Shown one piece after another: positions 47,778 through 59,128 of a DNA stretch of 64,000 nucleotides (position 1 is the stretch's first letter; every line of letters starts with the position of its first letter). The stretch comes from Daucus carota subsp. sativus (Eukaryota; Streptophyta; Magnoliopsida; Apiales; Apiaceae), in assembly GCF_001625215.2 (NCBI RefSeq), contig NC_030385.2, forward strand, positions 31,459,598 through 31,523,597, read 5' to 3'. Below the pieces are notes generated by a model, which was given only the letters and a program-made list of their open reading frames with translations, did not search any database and was not told the DNA's origin. Position numbers and translations under genes: made by a program.

Positions 47778-48074
47778 CTCCCTCCGTCCCATATTGAGTG
47801 AGCTGGTTTGACTTTCACGGAGATTAAGAAAAAGGTAGTAAGTTTAGTTGAAAAGTGAGTAAAGTTGTGGGACCTATCAATATAATAGATTTGAGATAGT
47901 GGAGGAAGATAGTGGGTGTAATAGTGTTTATATTATTATAGAATGGAGATAGTGGAAGAAAGTAGTGGGTGTAATAGTGAAAAGTAGTGTTCAAAAATAG
48001 TAAGTATGATAGGTTCATTCTTGTTGGGACGTCCCAAAAAGGAATAAGGGTCACATAAAATGGGACAGAGGGAG
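47778..48074. mobile_element. Stowaway-type MITE upstream of the bc1 subunit gene
   Basis: Ends CTCCCTCCGTCCCAT and ATGGGACAGAGGGAG (reverse orientation, nearly perfect) lie between TA dinucleotides at 47776-47777 and 48075-48076. An internal near-duplication of GATAGTGGAGGAAGATAGTG occurs. 297 bp, ending about 235 bp before the next start codon, so it may be in the promoter. Confidence 0.9.
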
Positions 48075-48310
48075 TAAAAAGAAGAATAAAATAACATATT
48101 TAATATGTAGCGATAAATGTGAAATTAACGACTCAGATGGGTTTTCTGCTTTGAAAGGCAAATCCAATATCAACCATCTGCTGAATCTGCCGACCCGTAT
48201 ACTAATCCGGGCCATTTACTAAGCCACCAATCACCATCTATAGTATTTATTTCGTCACGCACAATTCATAAAACATCATTTCTAGGGTTTGGTGAAGCTA
48301 GCAAAACAAA

Positions 48311-49871
48311 ATGTACGGTGTATCTCCATCTCAATCCAGGCTTTTAAAGCTTATCCAACGCAACGATGTTCAATCCGCCGCTATCTGGGGCACTGCTGCT
48401 CTCGCCGGTGGTATTTATGTCGTTCAGGTCTCTCTCTCTCCCTCTCCCTCCCTCCCTCTCTCCCTCCCTGTATATATTAAATCTGCTTTTAATTCGATTT
48501 TAATCCGATTATACCAAGCTATCTATGTGTTATTATATCGTTGCGTCTCACATATGTGATATGATCATTATAAGCAGATGAAATGATTGCATTTGAATAT
48601 CACATATTTAAGCTAATGTTTTCTTTTTGTTTATGATTTTCTATATTGATTACATTATGGAGTTCTTTCGTTCTGCTAGATGGTGGTTGTTTTCTTTTTA
48701 ATTTCAATTATGATTTTAGAAATGTTCGGGGAAGAGGATAGGTTATTTATTATTGTAAGAGAATATAGAGATTTCACTTTCTAGAACAGTTCGAGGAAGG
48801 GAGTTGAGACGACTTGGAAGTTGGAGCTAATGTTAATGAACTGTAAATTCAGCGAGTAATGTGCAGGCTATAGGCATGTGGGTCCTTGAGACAAGGTTAT
48901 TTTACCTAGTTTTTTGGAATGCTGTATCGGTTTATATTGTTGATTTCTGATGAAACAAAAAAGTAGATCGAAAAGTATTTGTCTTCATGCCTAATGTTGC
49001 TCTTTTTTCGAGTTTTTTAACACAGAAGGCCAACACTTGAGAACATAATCTGTAATAATTTGCTCTCATAGACTCAGGATTGATATGTTGGATGTGATTC
49101 CTTTCTTGCTGCCTTTTCCCCTTTAGTGACCCTGTAGCTTCTAACCATTTGGAATAGAGGACGATTGCCCTTAGAAGTTGTAAGAGTGAAATTCCTGTTA
49201 TCAGGTTTGAATTCTTGTATGGAAATGCTCTTATCTTTTTCTTAGGTTGCTGACTTTTGGCTAGGGGAAAATGAAATACGTTTTTGATATTCTTTACGTC
49301 AACTAAGTAGAGTAACAAATTAATCTGCTAGGTGGGTGAAGGACTCATGGCAGTCAAATGATGTAGGTATCAGATAATGTTTACGTATTTGCTGGCAGCT
49401 TCCTGACTGTAGCAGGATTGCTATATTCTAACTTACATAAAAAGTTGAAATGTTGAGAAAGCCATTGCCTAAAGATTGTATATAGGGTCCAATTTTTCCA
49501 TTGCATGGTTTCACTTCACAAGGACCCGGTGCCCCCCAAATTTTTTTTAAGTACTTTTTTTAAAATAGTATAAGATGAGGTGTTACGAGAAATTATTGAA
49601 ATGTTGATTTTGCGGTGATTATTGCTGTGATTGTGTTCTACACCATCTTTCATTTACAGAGTAATAGCTAATTTGACTTCATGAGGTTCAGTTTTTTGTT
49701 TTCATCCTTTAAAGGTTTATACAAGCTTTTGGCATTTGTCCTGGGGCCATATTATCCGCTTTTTGATGTGTTGTTTACTATTGATAACTCACAGTGTTTA
49801 TTCCTGATGTGCAGCCATTCGATTGGATCAGGAAGACACTTTTTGAGAAAGCAGAGCAAGAAGGGAATTGA
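48311..49871 (+). CDS. Cytochrome bc1 complex 6.7 kDa subunit, QCR10-like (57 aa)
   Basis: Two exons join in frame: 48311-48427 and 49815-49871, with a 1.4 kb intron that starts in a CT-rich run. The peptide has a basic N-terminus (SQSRLLKLIQRNDVQ), one membrane helix (SAAIWGTAALAGGIYVVQ) and the end motif PFDWIRKTLFEK. It matches the plant 6.7 kDa ubiquinol-cytochrome c reductase subunit (Arabidopsis At2g40765, also about 57 residues, recalled), with the same QxAAxWG..AAxAG..xVVQPFxWIxKT pattern. It acts in mitochondrial complex III in the inner membrane. The exon border after VVQ sits before the conserved Pro. A one-exon reading misses this gene because both coding pieces are short. Confidence 0.9.
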
Positions 49872-50125
49872 AGATGTGTTCTAGTGCTACAATCCATGTA
49901 TTAACCTATAGCATTTTGAATTGAAGTAATGCAACTCTTTCCTAGTTCTATTGTTCTCAAAATCTATCAAAAGGGGTTTATTTACTTACTTGATGGATGA
50001 ATTTACTGGTTCTTTTAGTAAATGTAGGCAGTGTCAAGGGCCAGGATGTAGACCTTTTTGGCTGTTGCTTATATAATAATTAATGGATTATATTTTGTTG
50101 TCATATATGTAATATGTATTGTTTA

Positions 50126-50536
50126 GGAGGAGTTGTTTGGTTCGACTAGTGGTATAAGGTTGGAAAGAGGAATCGGGTTAAAGTGACATGGGTTTAAGGT
50201 ATCATATCTGATATCATGTATTTGGTTGAGTGGCGCATTAATATATTCAAATTTTAAAATATTAATATATTAACTAAAATTATTAATAAAAGTATTATTA
50301 TTATATATTTTGATATAATCAGATATTATTGTATTAAATATTAATATTTAATTATTTAAATAGACAAAAAATAAATAATGACCCACCACTCTTTTTCCGG
50401 TATCAAAAATCCATACTACCTTGGGGGTTTAGGGTTTGAAGTTTTGCTTTTTGCAACAAAACACGAGGAATGAGTTTGAGTTTGGTCCATTCTGAACACA
50501 TACATGCTTTCATATTTTTGTGAACCAAACGACCCC
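50126..50536 (-). mobile_element. Tourist-type MITE, family A copy 2
   Basis: Ends GGAGGAGTTGTTTGGTTCG and GAACCAAACGACCCC are flanked by TTA on the left and TTG on the right (target repeat with one change). The interior (GGAATCGG, ATCATATCTGATATCATGT, TTTGGTTGAGTG) matches the reverse complement of the element at 46131-46571. 411 bp. Confidence 0.85.
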
Positions 50537-50539
50537 TTG

Positions 50540-50755
50540 AAGCTATTCACGAATAGGGCTTGTGTTTCAAACGGCCTCCTGAAGCTATTCACGAACGAGG
50601 GCTTGTGTTTCAAATGACTCTTTGAAGTTATTCAATAACGAGGGTTTGCTAAATTTGGTTTGAACTCAGCTCAATATTAAAATGGTGTTCCATACCGAAA
50701 AAGTGTGTCCTCAGCTCAATACCAAAATGGTGTTCAATACCGAAAAAGTGTGTGT
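50540..50755. repeat. Two adjoining short tandem arrays
   Basis: A unit of about 43 bp (GAAGCTATTCACGAA.. GGGCTTGTGTTTCAAA) is repeated three times at about 50538-50650. It is followed by a unit of about 48 bp (CAGCTCAATA.. AAAATGGTGTTC.. ATACCGAAAAAGTGTGT) repeated twice at about 50667-50755. They begin directly at the end of the MITE. Confidence 0.75.
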
Positions 50756-50789
50756 CAAGAAAACTAAGGGCTCATTTGATAACGCCTTA

Positions 50790-51193
50790 GAGCATTCCCA
50801 TCCCATTCCCCATATATCCCCTATCCCCATATTTTAAGGAAAATAATGAATTTTAGTTAAAATTTCATCTCCATCCGGTTCCCCATAATAGGGGAAAGTT
50901 TAGGGGTAACAAAATGAGTCCCCAAATTTGGGGACTTACTATTCATCCCCCATTTCATATTTTATATAAATTTAATATGTGATAGAGGAGTGAGAAACTA
51001 AAAAATAATAGTTTGTAAATAATGTTGTAAAGAGAAGAGAGAGAAAGAATTAATTAAAAAGAATATAGAGATGAGGATGGGGATTGGGATGTAGAAAATT
51101 TTTAGAAGATAAATAAAATCTGAAGATAATTTTAGGGATTTACTATTTTTAGTATGATTTTGGGGATGGGGAAGGGGAACCCATTGTGAATGC
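50790..51193. mobile_element. Degraded MITE with GAGCATTCC ends
   Basis: The left end GAGCATTCCCATCCCATTCC and the right end GGGAACCCATTGTGAATGC are imperfectly inverted, with TTA on both sides (50787-50789 and 51194-51196). The interior is rich in CCCCAT / ATGGGG words. It is likely related to the GAGCATCTC class seen at 28108-28441. Confidence 0.6.
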
Positions 51194-52142
51194 TTAATGA
51201 GAGGAAATACAGGCTCGTCCAGAACTGAGCCCAGAACTTGTTTCATTAAGATTATTTGATAAACCTTTTAATATGCTGGACGACAAAGGAAAACTTCTGA
51301 ACCACACAATCAAATTTCACTCCCTCAATCGTCCAGCGGAGTGTTTAATTAAAGAAAAATCCACTTCAGCATGGCTCCCTCCCTTAATAATATATTCTAT
51401 CTAGTTCCTAATCAAAAATATATATATGTTATATCACCCCTTTGATCTATTATATAAGTTGCATGACTTTTAACGAGGAGTATTTTTAGGAGGTTTCACC
51501 ATATATCCGAATTTATTTATTTTTCCTAAATAAAAAAATTTATATTATATTTTTTATTTTAAATTAAATTACAAAAATATTTATTTTTATTGTATGATCA
51601 AAGCACCTAAAATTATGTTTAAATTAAACAACCTATAAATTAGATTAGAGAGAGCATCATTTAGCCGAATATATTAATAAATTATTCACCATCCAGCTAA
51701 ATTATAAAAAATATTAACAAACAACCTTTCTCATCCAGAGATTAAGATTAACTGATTGTCGAGAAGTCTCCGTCATCCAGAAAATATCGTTCATTTAACA
51801 AATGACCCCTAACTCAGGCCGAGCTAATAGCAGGCGGGGTTGGAAGTTGAGTAAAAGCTTGAAAAAAGTTGTATATATATGTCCTAATAGCTCGACTGTG
51901 GCTTGGTTGTTTAACAAGCTCTAGCTCGGACATGTATTTTGTGCGATGAGAAAACATGATTCAGTTTGTTAGAAGCATTTTTTTGGCTCGGCTCGATTTG
52001 TGACCACCATAATATTACTTTTCAATTAGAGAGTGGTTACAGCGACTCCGCTAGATTTTCCAAATATTAGCAGTTCATTTTTTTATATATATATTATTAG
52101 TGTTTGTCCCCATGTGAAACTAGTTCTACTCGGTAAAAGTTA

Positions 52143-52364
52143 CTCCCTCCATCGTTAGTCGCTTTGACTTTTTACACGTATTTTGAGCTTAAAAAGAACA
52201 TATTTCTACACATTGTTTTACAATTTTTTTTATGAATAAAAACATAAATGTTAAATTTTTATTTATAAAAAAATTTAAAAAATAACATGTAAAAATATGT
52301 TTTTTGTTTACTTAAAACTACGTGCACAAAGTCAAAACGACTGACATTGAAGGAACGGAGGGAG
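52143..52364. mobile_element. Stowaway-type MITE upstream of TFIIS
   Basis: Ends CTCCCTCCATCGTTAGTCG and GGAACGGAGGGAG; TA on the left, AA on the right. GTCGCTTTGACTTT and AAAGTCAAAACGAC extend the inverted ends. 222 bp, non-coding. Confidence 0.75.
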
Positions 52365-53073
52365 AAAAAGCAGCGAATGTATCAAACTCAAATCCCTTTT
52401 GCTTTCTCTTCGAAAATTCACCTTTCTTCCTTGGAAAAGTGTAGGTTGCTTTTATCTATAATTTCAGTACACGTTTTAATATATTTTATTTATGATAAAT
52501 AATGATAATATATTAATTTTAAAATATAGCTAGTATAATTAAACCATAATATCTTATGTATCTAATTTAGTCAATCATTTTTAAATATATTTTTAGATCC
52601 TTTAACTCCAATACTTATAAAAAAAAACTACTCTTATTTGTCTGATCAATTGTAGTAATTTTGAACTTATTAATTGCTACTTAAAAAGAAAGAATTCTAT
52701 ATCAAACATATTCATAATCGTAGAAAACACTTATTAGTCGATCTATCTATTTAGAATTTATAGGTAATTTTTTAGATAAATTGAAAAATTTTGGTCAATT
52801 TAAGGTGTAAACAATAAATGAGTAAAATAATTTTAAAAAATTTATCAAAAATTTTGAATTTTAAAATATGACTTATAACTTGTCAGGAAACAACGGCCCA
52901 ATGCAAATTCAGAAATGCTATTAAGTCAGTCGGCCCAACTGGATGAAACAGTATGAGACGTGTGGATAAAGGTATAAATAAGAGTACGTAGTTTCGCAGA
53001 GTCATTTCAATAACTTATAATAATAAAAAATAGAAACAGCAATCCTAGGTTTGCACTGCATGTGTTGTGTGTG

Positions 53074-55213
53074 ATGGAGACGGAGCGGGAGCTGATTCAG
53101 TTATTCGAAGCCGTGAAAAGAGCTGCCGATGATGCGGTGGCCGACAAGGATCTCGAGTTTTCGCCTGCAGAAAAACGATGCCTTGATGGATTAAAACAGC
53201 TTCAGAAATTCCCTGTCAATTATCATCTCCTTGTTTCCACTCAGGTCTGTGTAATCTGCACGTTCATTATAAATATTCAGATCTATCGTAAATTTCATTG
53301 CCTACTTTCGTCCTCAGCTCTCAAATCTTTGGCTGTACCGATGTCGATAATTTCGAATATTATTTGATAAAAAGCACCAGTTTTGCATTTCCTGGTTTTA
53401 GGCATGTTATAAGCATCTCAGACGTATAGACATCTCGCAGCTTAACTGATTCTAGACCGAATTATTTTCCGATTTGATGTATAAGAGAGAACGACATTTT
53501 GATTTGTGTGATTTGTGTTAGATGTATATATATTGTTTATAAGAAGCAGCAAAAAAACAGATTCAGGTGTGTGTGAAAGATCAGGAAGAGCTACGTACAG
53601 AAGATTTTTAAGAATATTAGGTTCTGTATTTTACATTATCAGATACAAGAATTTCAATAAAAATAAGAACGAGTCTCGTAACACCTCACATTGTCTATTT
53701 CGATGGAGGAGATGAGTATAAGCGTAAAATAAAGGTTAAGTAATTATGATTACTTATAATGTAGTCCGTGAAGGATCAGAAATCCATTAAGAGGGGGAGT
53801 TCATTTATTAAAAAAAATTATATGATCAGTAATTTTGTGTAATAGTAACTTATTAAGGTGGACTAGATTTCTTGATGTAGGCTTAAGTATATTTTAAATT
53901 GTAGTCTAAATAAGAAACTACAGAAGATCGGGGGTGCTTAAGCCCGCTGAACCCTTTCTAGATCCGCCACTGTTATAAGTATGATTTTTTATTAAATGGT
54001 ATAAAAAGCACTCCGAATTTGGCATATTGTGTTTTATTTAGGTTAGTGAAATCAAGATGCTGAGGATGTGCAGTGTGTGCTTTCTTTTCCTGCATTTTAT
54101 GGCCTGGTTATAGTTTGTCACATCTTATTTCCCCGACAACCTGAAATGTATCAGTTCATATGTAATTTACTGTTCATGAATATCTTAAATAAATAATATA
54201 CTAAGATAGATTTGTATCAGGTTGGGAAACGTCTTAGACATCTGACGAAGCATCCCAGGAAGAAGATCCGGGAGCTGGCTTCCATGTTGATTGGATTATG
54301 GAAGGACATCATAGTTGAGGAAGCAGCTAGTGATAAGAAAAATGGGAGCTCGGATAAAAAAGACTCTGAAAAAAGTGTAGAGACTTCTGAGTCAGTTAAG
54401 GTTCAGAAAGGAAATTCTGTGAAGGTTGAGGAGACTTGCAAAGGTGGGACTGTTAAGCTTGAGAGGAATAATTCTAGCACAACCCGAAAGTTGGAGAAAG
54501 TTGTTGATTCTGAAACTTCGTCATCTGCAAAAAGAACCAAAGGTGCTGATGGTGTCAAGATGAAGAACAATTCTGTTGTCGAATCTATAAGAGTTGAAGA
54601 GAAAGTAAATAAAGAAGTGAGTGGTACCGGTGATTTGGGAAAAGCTGCATCTAATGGGGTTTCTCCCCCCAAGATGTCTTCTGTCCTTCTCTGTAAGGAT
54701 CCCTTGCGTGACAAAATTCGGGAACTTTTATCAGAAGCTTTATTGAAAGTCTCTGGTGAAATTAGTGAAGATCAGAGGGAAGCAGCAGATGCTGTAGACC
54801 CTTACAGACTTGCTGTTTCATTAGAGTCTGTATTGCATGAGAATTGGGGCAAATCTAATGGCCGGCAAAAGATCAAGTACAGATCAGTTGTATTTAATTT
54901 AAAGGATCAGCATAATCCTGATTTCAGGAGAAAAGTTTTTCTTGGACATATCAAGCCAGAGCAAGTTGTTGACATGACTCCTGAAGAAATGGCAAGCGAC
55001 GACAGGCAACGCCAGAACCAAGAAATCAAAGAAAAAGCCTTGTTTGATTGTGAGCGTGGAGCAAAGCGACAGGCCAGTACTAACCAATTCAGGTGCAGTC
55101 GGTGTGGGAAAAATGAGTGCACTTATTACCAGATGCAGACTCGGAGCGCTGACGAACCTATGACTACCTATGTAACATGTGTCAACTGTGATAAACACTG
55201 GAAGTTCTGTTAA
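53074..55213 (+). CDS. TFIIS: Transcription elongation factor TFIIS (387 aa)
   Basis: Two exons join in frame: 53074-53244 and 54221-55213. The factor binds stalled RNA polymerase II and triggers cleavage of backtracked RNA (established). Three domains are seen: an N-terminal LW/TFIIS-N helical domain across the exon border (CLDGLKQLQKFPVNYHLL, VGKRLRHLTKHPRKKIRELA, MLIGLWKDII); a long Ser/Lys/Glu linker; the central Pol II-binding domain from about residue 215 (DPLRDKIRELLSEAL, KYRSVVFNLKDQHNPDFRRK, MTPEEMASDDRQ); and the C-terminal zinc ribbon (RCSRCGKNECTYYQMQTRSA, then TCVNCDKHWKFC) with four Cys. The catalytic acidic pair is D-E in RSADEP (about 368-369). Length and domains are complete. 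Intron 1 carries one end of a transposon. Confidence 0.96.
53925..53973 (-). mobile_element. Transposon terminus fragment in TFIIS intron 1
   Basis: On the minus strand it starts CAGTGGCGGATCTAGAAAGG and continues into GGGTTCAGCGGGCTTAAGC. A CAGTGGCGGA start is a common terminus of plant DNA elements. The opposite end was not found in the intron, so family and extent are open. Confidence 0.45.
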
Positions 55214-56870
55214 GATCTTCCAGGAGCTCACAGTGATCAATAAACTACTGCCATGAAATCTGTAGGTGTCTGCTGGCGACGCGAAGTAAGTCTAATTTTA
55301 GTTCTGATTAGGAGAAAATAGAGCAGTTTAATTTAGGCTTATGCTGACAGTGCTAATTTGTTGTCCAGAGGATGTTGATTATTTCATTCTTTTCAGACAC
55401 ATTTTCTGGTACGGTCTCCTAATAATAATAATAGAATGTATTGCTCCATAGTTCCATGTTCATTGTTTTACCACTTGCCCTGGGCAGTTTGTACTTAACT
55501 GCGGCATACTTAACTTGTCCATGATCAGTTGTCAGTCTGTTGTCACCTGAGATGCACCATGGTGATTAAACTCAAGGATTCAGAATCAGATGTATATTAC
55601 GAGAATTTCATGTGCTTTCAGTGTCCATTCGATCTATGCTACGAAAAATTAAATTATGAGTAACACCTCAACTGACTTGATTTCTAACCAAAACTATATC
55701 CATGACAGAGCTGGCTCTCCCCTTCTGATGACTGACGTGTGTTCTCCTGAAAAGCATTGATTTGCAATCTTTACAACAGAAAAGCAATCGACAAGGAATT
55801 CTGTTCAAGACCTGTAAATCAGAAATTTTCATTTCAATTGGCAAAAAAAGGCACAACATAACTAAGCTTCAGGCCTCTATTGTCCGTAATTACTGATGCT
55901 TTTGTAAATATCGATAAAAGTCAATAAAATGAATTTAACAATTCCTGCTGCTGCTGGATTCGTGAATATCAATGTAAGTTTTTAGTTCCGTTGAATTATA
56001 TATACTAGCCTTAAACCCGTGCAAAGCACGGGCGACTATATAATTTTGAATTTATTATATATAATTTAAATTGAAATGTCATTTTATTAGTGTTTTAATA
56101 TTGATGAATTGAAGTTTTATTCAATTATATTCACTCTTATAAATTTAGCTTTAACAATATTTTTTTGTATTGTAAATTATTAGTATAAATAATAAAATCT
56201 TTTTTATTTTTTAACTAAATATAAATTATATTTGAAAAAATAATGATGGAGTGTTTATCTTGTAGTACATCACATGTGTTTGTAATTTAAACTTTATAAA
56301 ACTGTTTAATGATGTAAGACAAGAGGACTCTACATGTTGGACTCTAGAGACTTCTAGTTATAACGGACATGACCATACCAAAATTTTGTACGACTACAAA
56401 TTATACCCATGTTGGCTTATTATAGTATAGTATAGATTATATTTGGTATATTTTTTAAAATATTATCGTTTTAAATTCATTTTTATGAACAAAAATATGA
56501 TAGTTAAATTTTTATTTTAAAAAATAAAAGTTTAATTTTTTTGTAAACTATATCTCTAATACTTTCTAAAATTATATATCTTTTATAAAAATCTCGCGGT
56601 AAACGTTCCAAGTCAATAGCCTCCAAAATTAAAAAGTCAACAAAAAAATGTTAATTTAAATTTTTTACTAATATGTGCATAATATTTACGGCTGAGATGC
56701 ATAATAAATCAAATACACGCGTCCTTTGCTAATTCACTGATTCCCTGTGTGTATAATTACACACACAATATCTGGAATAACACTGTACCAAGGAGTCGTT
56801 AAAGTCTAAAGCTCAGGTTAAGAGAGATTTTAAAGAATCTCTCTCTCTCTCTCTCTCTCTCAATTTATAT
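55214..56870. other. Intergenic region between TFIIS and the ABC1 kinase
   Basis: 3' UTR of TFIIS, then AT-rich DNA with a Helitron at 56005-56436. The 5' UTR of the kinase carries a CT microsatellite (56838-56860) just before the start codon. No other gene is supported. Confidence 0.6.
56005..56436 (-). mobile_element. Short non-autonomous Helitron
   Basis: Read on the minus strand it begins TCTATACTATACTATAATAA and ends with the hairpin CCCGTGCTTTGCACGGG (7 bp perfect stem) followed by TTTAAGG and CTAG. Helitrons begin with TC, end with CTRR preceded by a short GC-rich hairpin, and insert between A and T without target duplication (established). Here the plus-strand flanks are A (56004) and T (56437), exactly as expected. 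432 bp, no Rep/helicase. Confidence 0.88.
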
Positions 56871-59091
56871 ATGGCGGTGGTGATTTCAGCTTTCAGAGGC
56901 GCATCACATATCCGCTTTCCTATTTTTCACCATCCTCAGGTCCATTTCTCTTCTTATTATCTTTCCATCCTGTTTGTATCATGTATCTTAAGCTCTAATT
57001 TTTGCAATTAGGGAATTTAATTCGTCAAAACCAATGAATTATTCGAGTTTAATAGTGTACTTGTGAGTGTTTGTTTGTGTTTTACTTAGTATTATATTTT
57101 GTGAATAAGACAATATGGTTTTGAATTTCAATTACACTGTGAATCTTACGATACTAGGTTAAATTATATGGAGTAGTAGTACTAATTATATTTGACACCT
57201 GCTTGCGGAACATTGCAAAACATATTTTTCTGACTTTGCGGAACATACGTACATGATAAGTGTTGTTCTTAGATTTGCAATGGAACTTCACTCTCTCTAT
57301 GTACACATATTTAAAATAGGTAGTGCTACTGTGTTATTATTATGTACACCAGTTGATTGTAATACTTAGATAGTGAGAAGGAATTTGTTTTTAAAAAGAA
57401 TAAATCATGAATACACACATAGACCATAGTAGTAGTGTATTAATTTTAGTATGCATGTATGCGAGAGTTGAAATTTATACGGCATTGATATTGCAGTTTC
57501 CTGTCTCAAGAACATCTGGTAGACTGCGAAAATTTAAATGTGGAACTGAAGGGCTTACTCTTTTTGCACGATATTCACAGACACAAGATCTCTTCACTTC
57601 TCGCCTTCAAGGTAAGTTTAACACTATGGTTTGCGTTTATCATGCACGTCTCATAACTGATGTTAGGCGCTTTATAGGGGATACTCAGAGAACATCAGTG
57701 CACTTTGTTAACGAATAGAGTATTAATTATTATAAGGTTGTTATGAAAATGTTGTAAACAGTAAGAATTGTTACCTTGATATTCGAAAAAGAAGACATCA
57801 TATACCTCTTTCATATTTCACCTTTGAAGTATTTTGGCCGCAATTCATGCATAACATGCACTTTTTCTCATTCACTATGTTATGTCGGACAAGGGATCAT
57901 CTTATCTCGAATTTCTTATCGTCTGGCAGATAGTATAGAGAACTTGCCAAAACTTGTGGAGGACATCTTTCAGACGTCCATTAACACAGGTCCACGTGGC
58001 GCAATTAGGCTAGCTCAAGGTATTCAAGCAGTTGTTGGAGTTGGTAGTGAGTGGCTGACAGATGTATCAAAGGCAACTACGGTATGTGATTATTGAGATG
58101 TCAGATCTGTTATGTTTATATACATGGTCAATGATAAAGGGAACTTGTATAATCATATGTTGTGCGACTTTATTCAAGTGGTTGAGGTTCTTTTTAATGC
58201 TTCATTTGGCGAGAGAATCGTATTTTTTGTTTCTTTTGTGAGCCCGAACAGTCATGAACCTCAAGGTGTTACTTTATTATACAAATGGGATATTTTTAAA
58301 GAAATTGGAGCTCATTATAAATGCTTAATTTTTCCCCCCAAGCTTTGTCCTGTGAGTCAAATAATGTTCTTGTTTTCAGCTTACTTTGAGCTTGGACACA
58401 TTGTCCATAAATGGTTCTTGCGTTTTGTTCTATACCAGGTGATGTTAGCTCAAGGAATATGATGAGGATTCTATGTCATGACTATATAGAAATATTTTAA
58501 TGCCAGGTGCTGTATCTAAGAGCTAATATTGTTCTTTGTTTATGCAGTCAACCAGTTCATCTGCTGGATTACCTAATCAGTTGCAGCTAGGACTATTGTC
58601 TCCACTTTATTTGAGAAAATTGTTTGAACGTTTGGGTGCTACATACATCAAGTTGGGTCAGGTAAATATAGAGTTTAACTTTCCTCGTACTATTTGTTAT
58701 GACGTAAAAGCAGTTGCCTAATTTTGTTAGACTAAAACATATATGTATACAGACAATTGCTCAAATGCAAACCAAATTAGAGTACAAACTACAAACTTAA
58801 TCTAGGCCCTTAGATGAATGTAATCTAATGCTGCCCTAGAAGTCACCACACACAATTAACATACATCCTCTCACACATGATCCCACATAATCCCCTCCAT
58901 TTTTAATTTAATTTTCCCGTCAATCGGTAAGCTTTTTTTGAAATACGACTTTACTGTATTTTCTCCGTTTCCCAATGATCAATTTGCATACATATGTGCT
59001 ATATTTTGATGTGATTTAGATTTTTTTTTTTTACTTTCGTTTGTAGTTTGTATTTTAAGGAGGTTTGTATTGGAGTAACGAGTAAGACCCT

Positions 59092-59128
<37 letters not shown>

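Larger units (their letters stand above)
42652..48310. other. Element-rich divergent intergenic region
   Basis: 5.7 kb between the WRKY start and the bc1 subunit start. It contains a Mutator-type foldback element (43007-43995), a TA-target MITE (44760-45270), a Tourist-type MITE (46131-46571), an organelle-like GC-rich island (46855-47135) and a Stowaway MITE (47778-48074). The AT-rich remainder at 45.3-46.1 and 47.15-47.77 kb shows no gene. The last 200 bases before 48311 likely hold the bc1 subunit promoter. Confidence 0.7.
49872..53073. other. Intergenic region with several MITEs
   Basis: It starts with the 3' UTR of the bc1 subunit gene. It contains a Tourist-type MITE (50126-50536), short tandem repeats (50540-50755), a degraded GAGCATTCC-type MITE (50790-51193) and a Stowaway MITE (52143-52364). 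AT-rich DNA at 51.25-52.14 and 52.4-52.95 kb shows no gene. The last 120 bases are probably promoter and 5' UTR of TFIIS. Confidence 0.65.

Noticed and set aside
48932-49318. 128-codon minus-strand frame in the intron of the bc1 subunit gene
   Set aside because: Low-complexity Leu/Lys/Asn sequence without a recognisable domain, antisense in an intron of ordinary AT-rich composition. Treated as chance.
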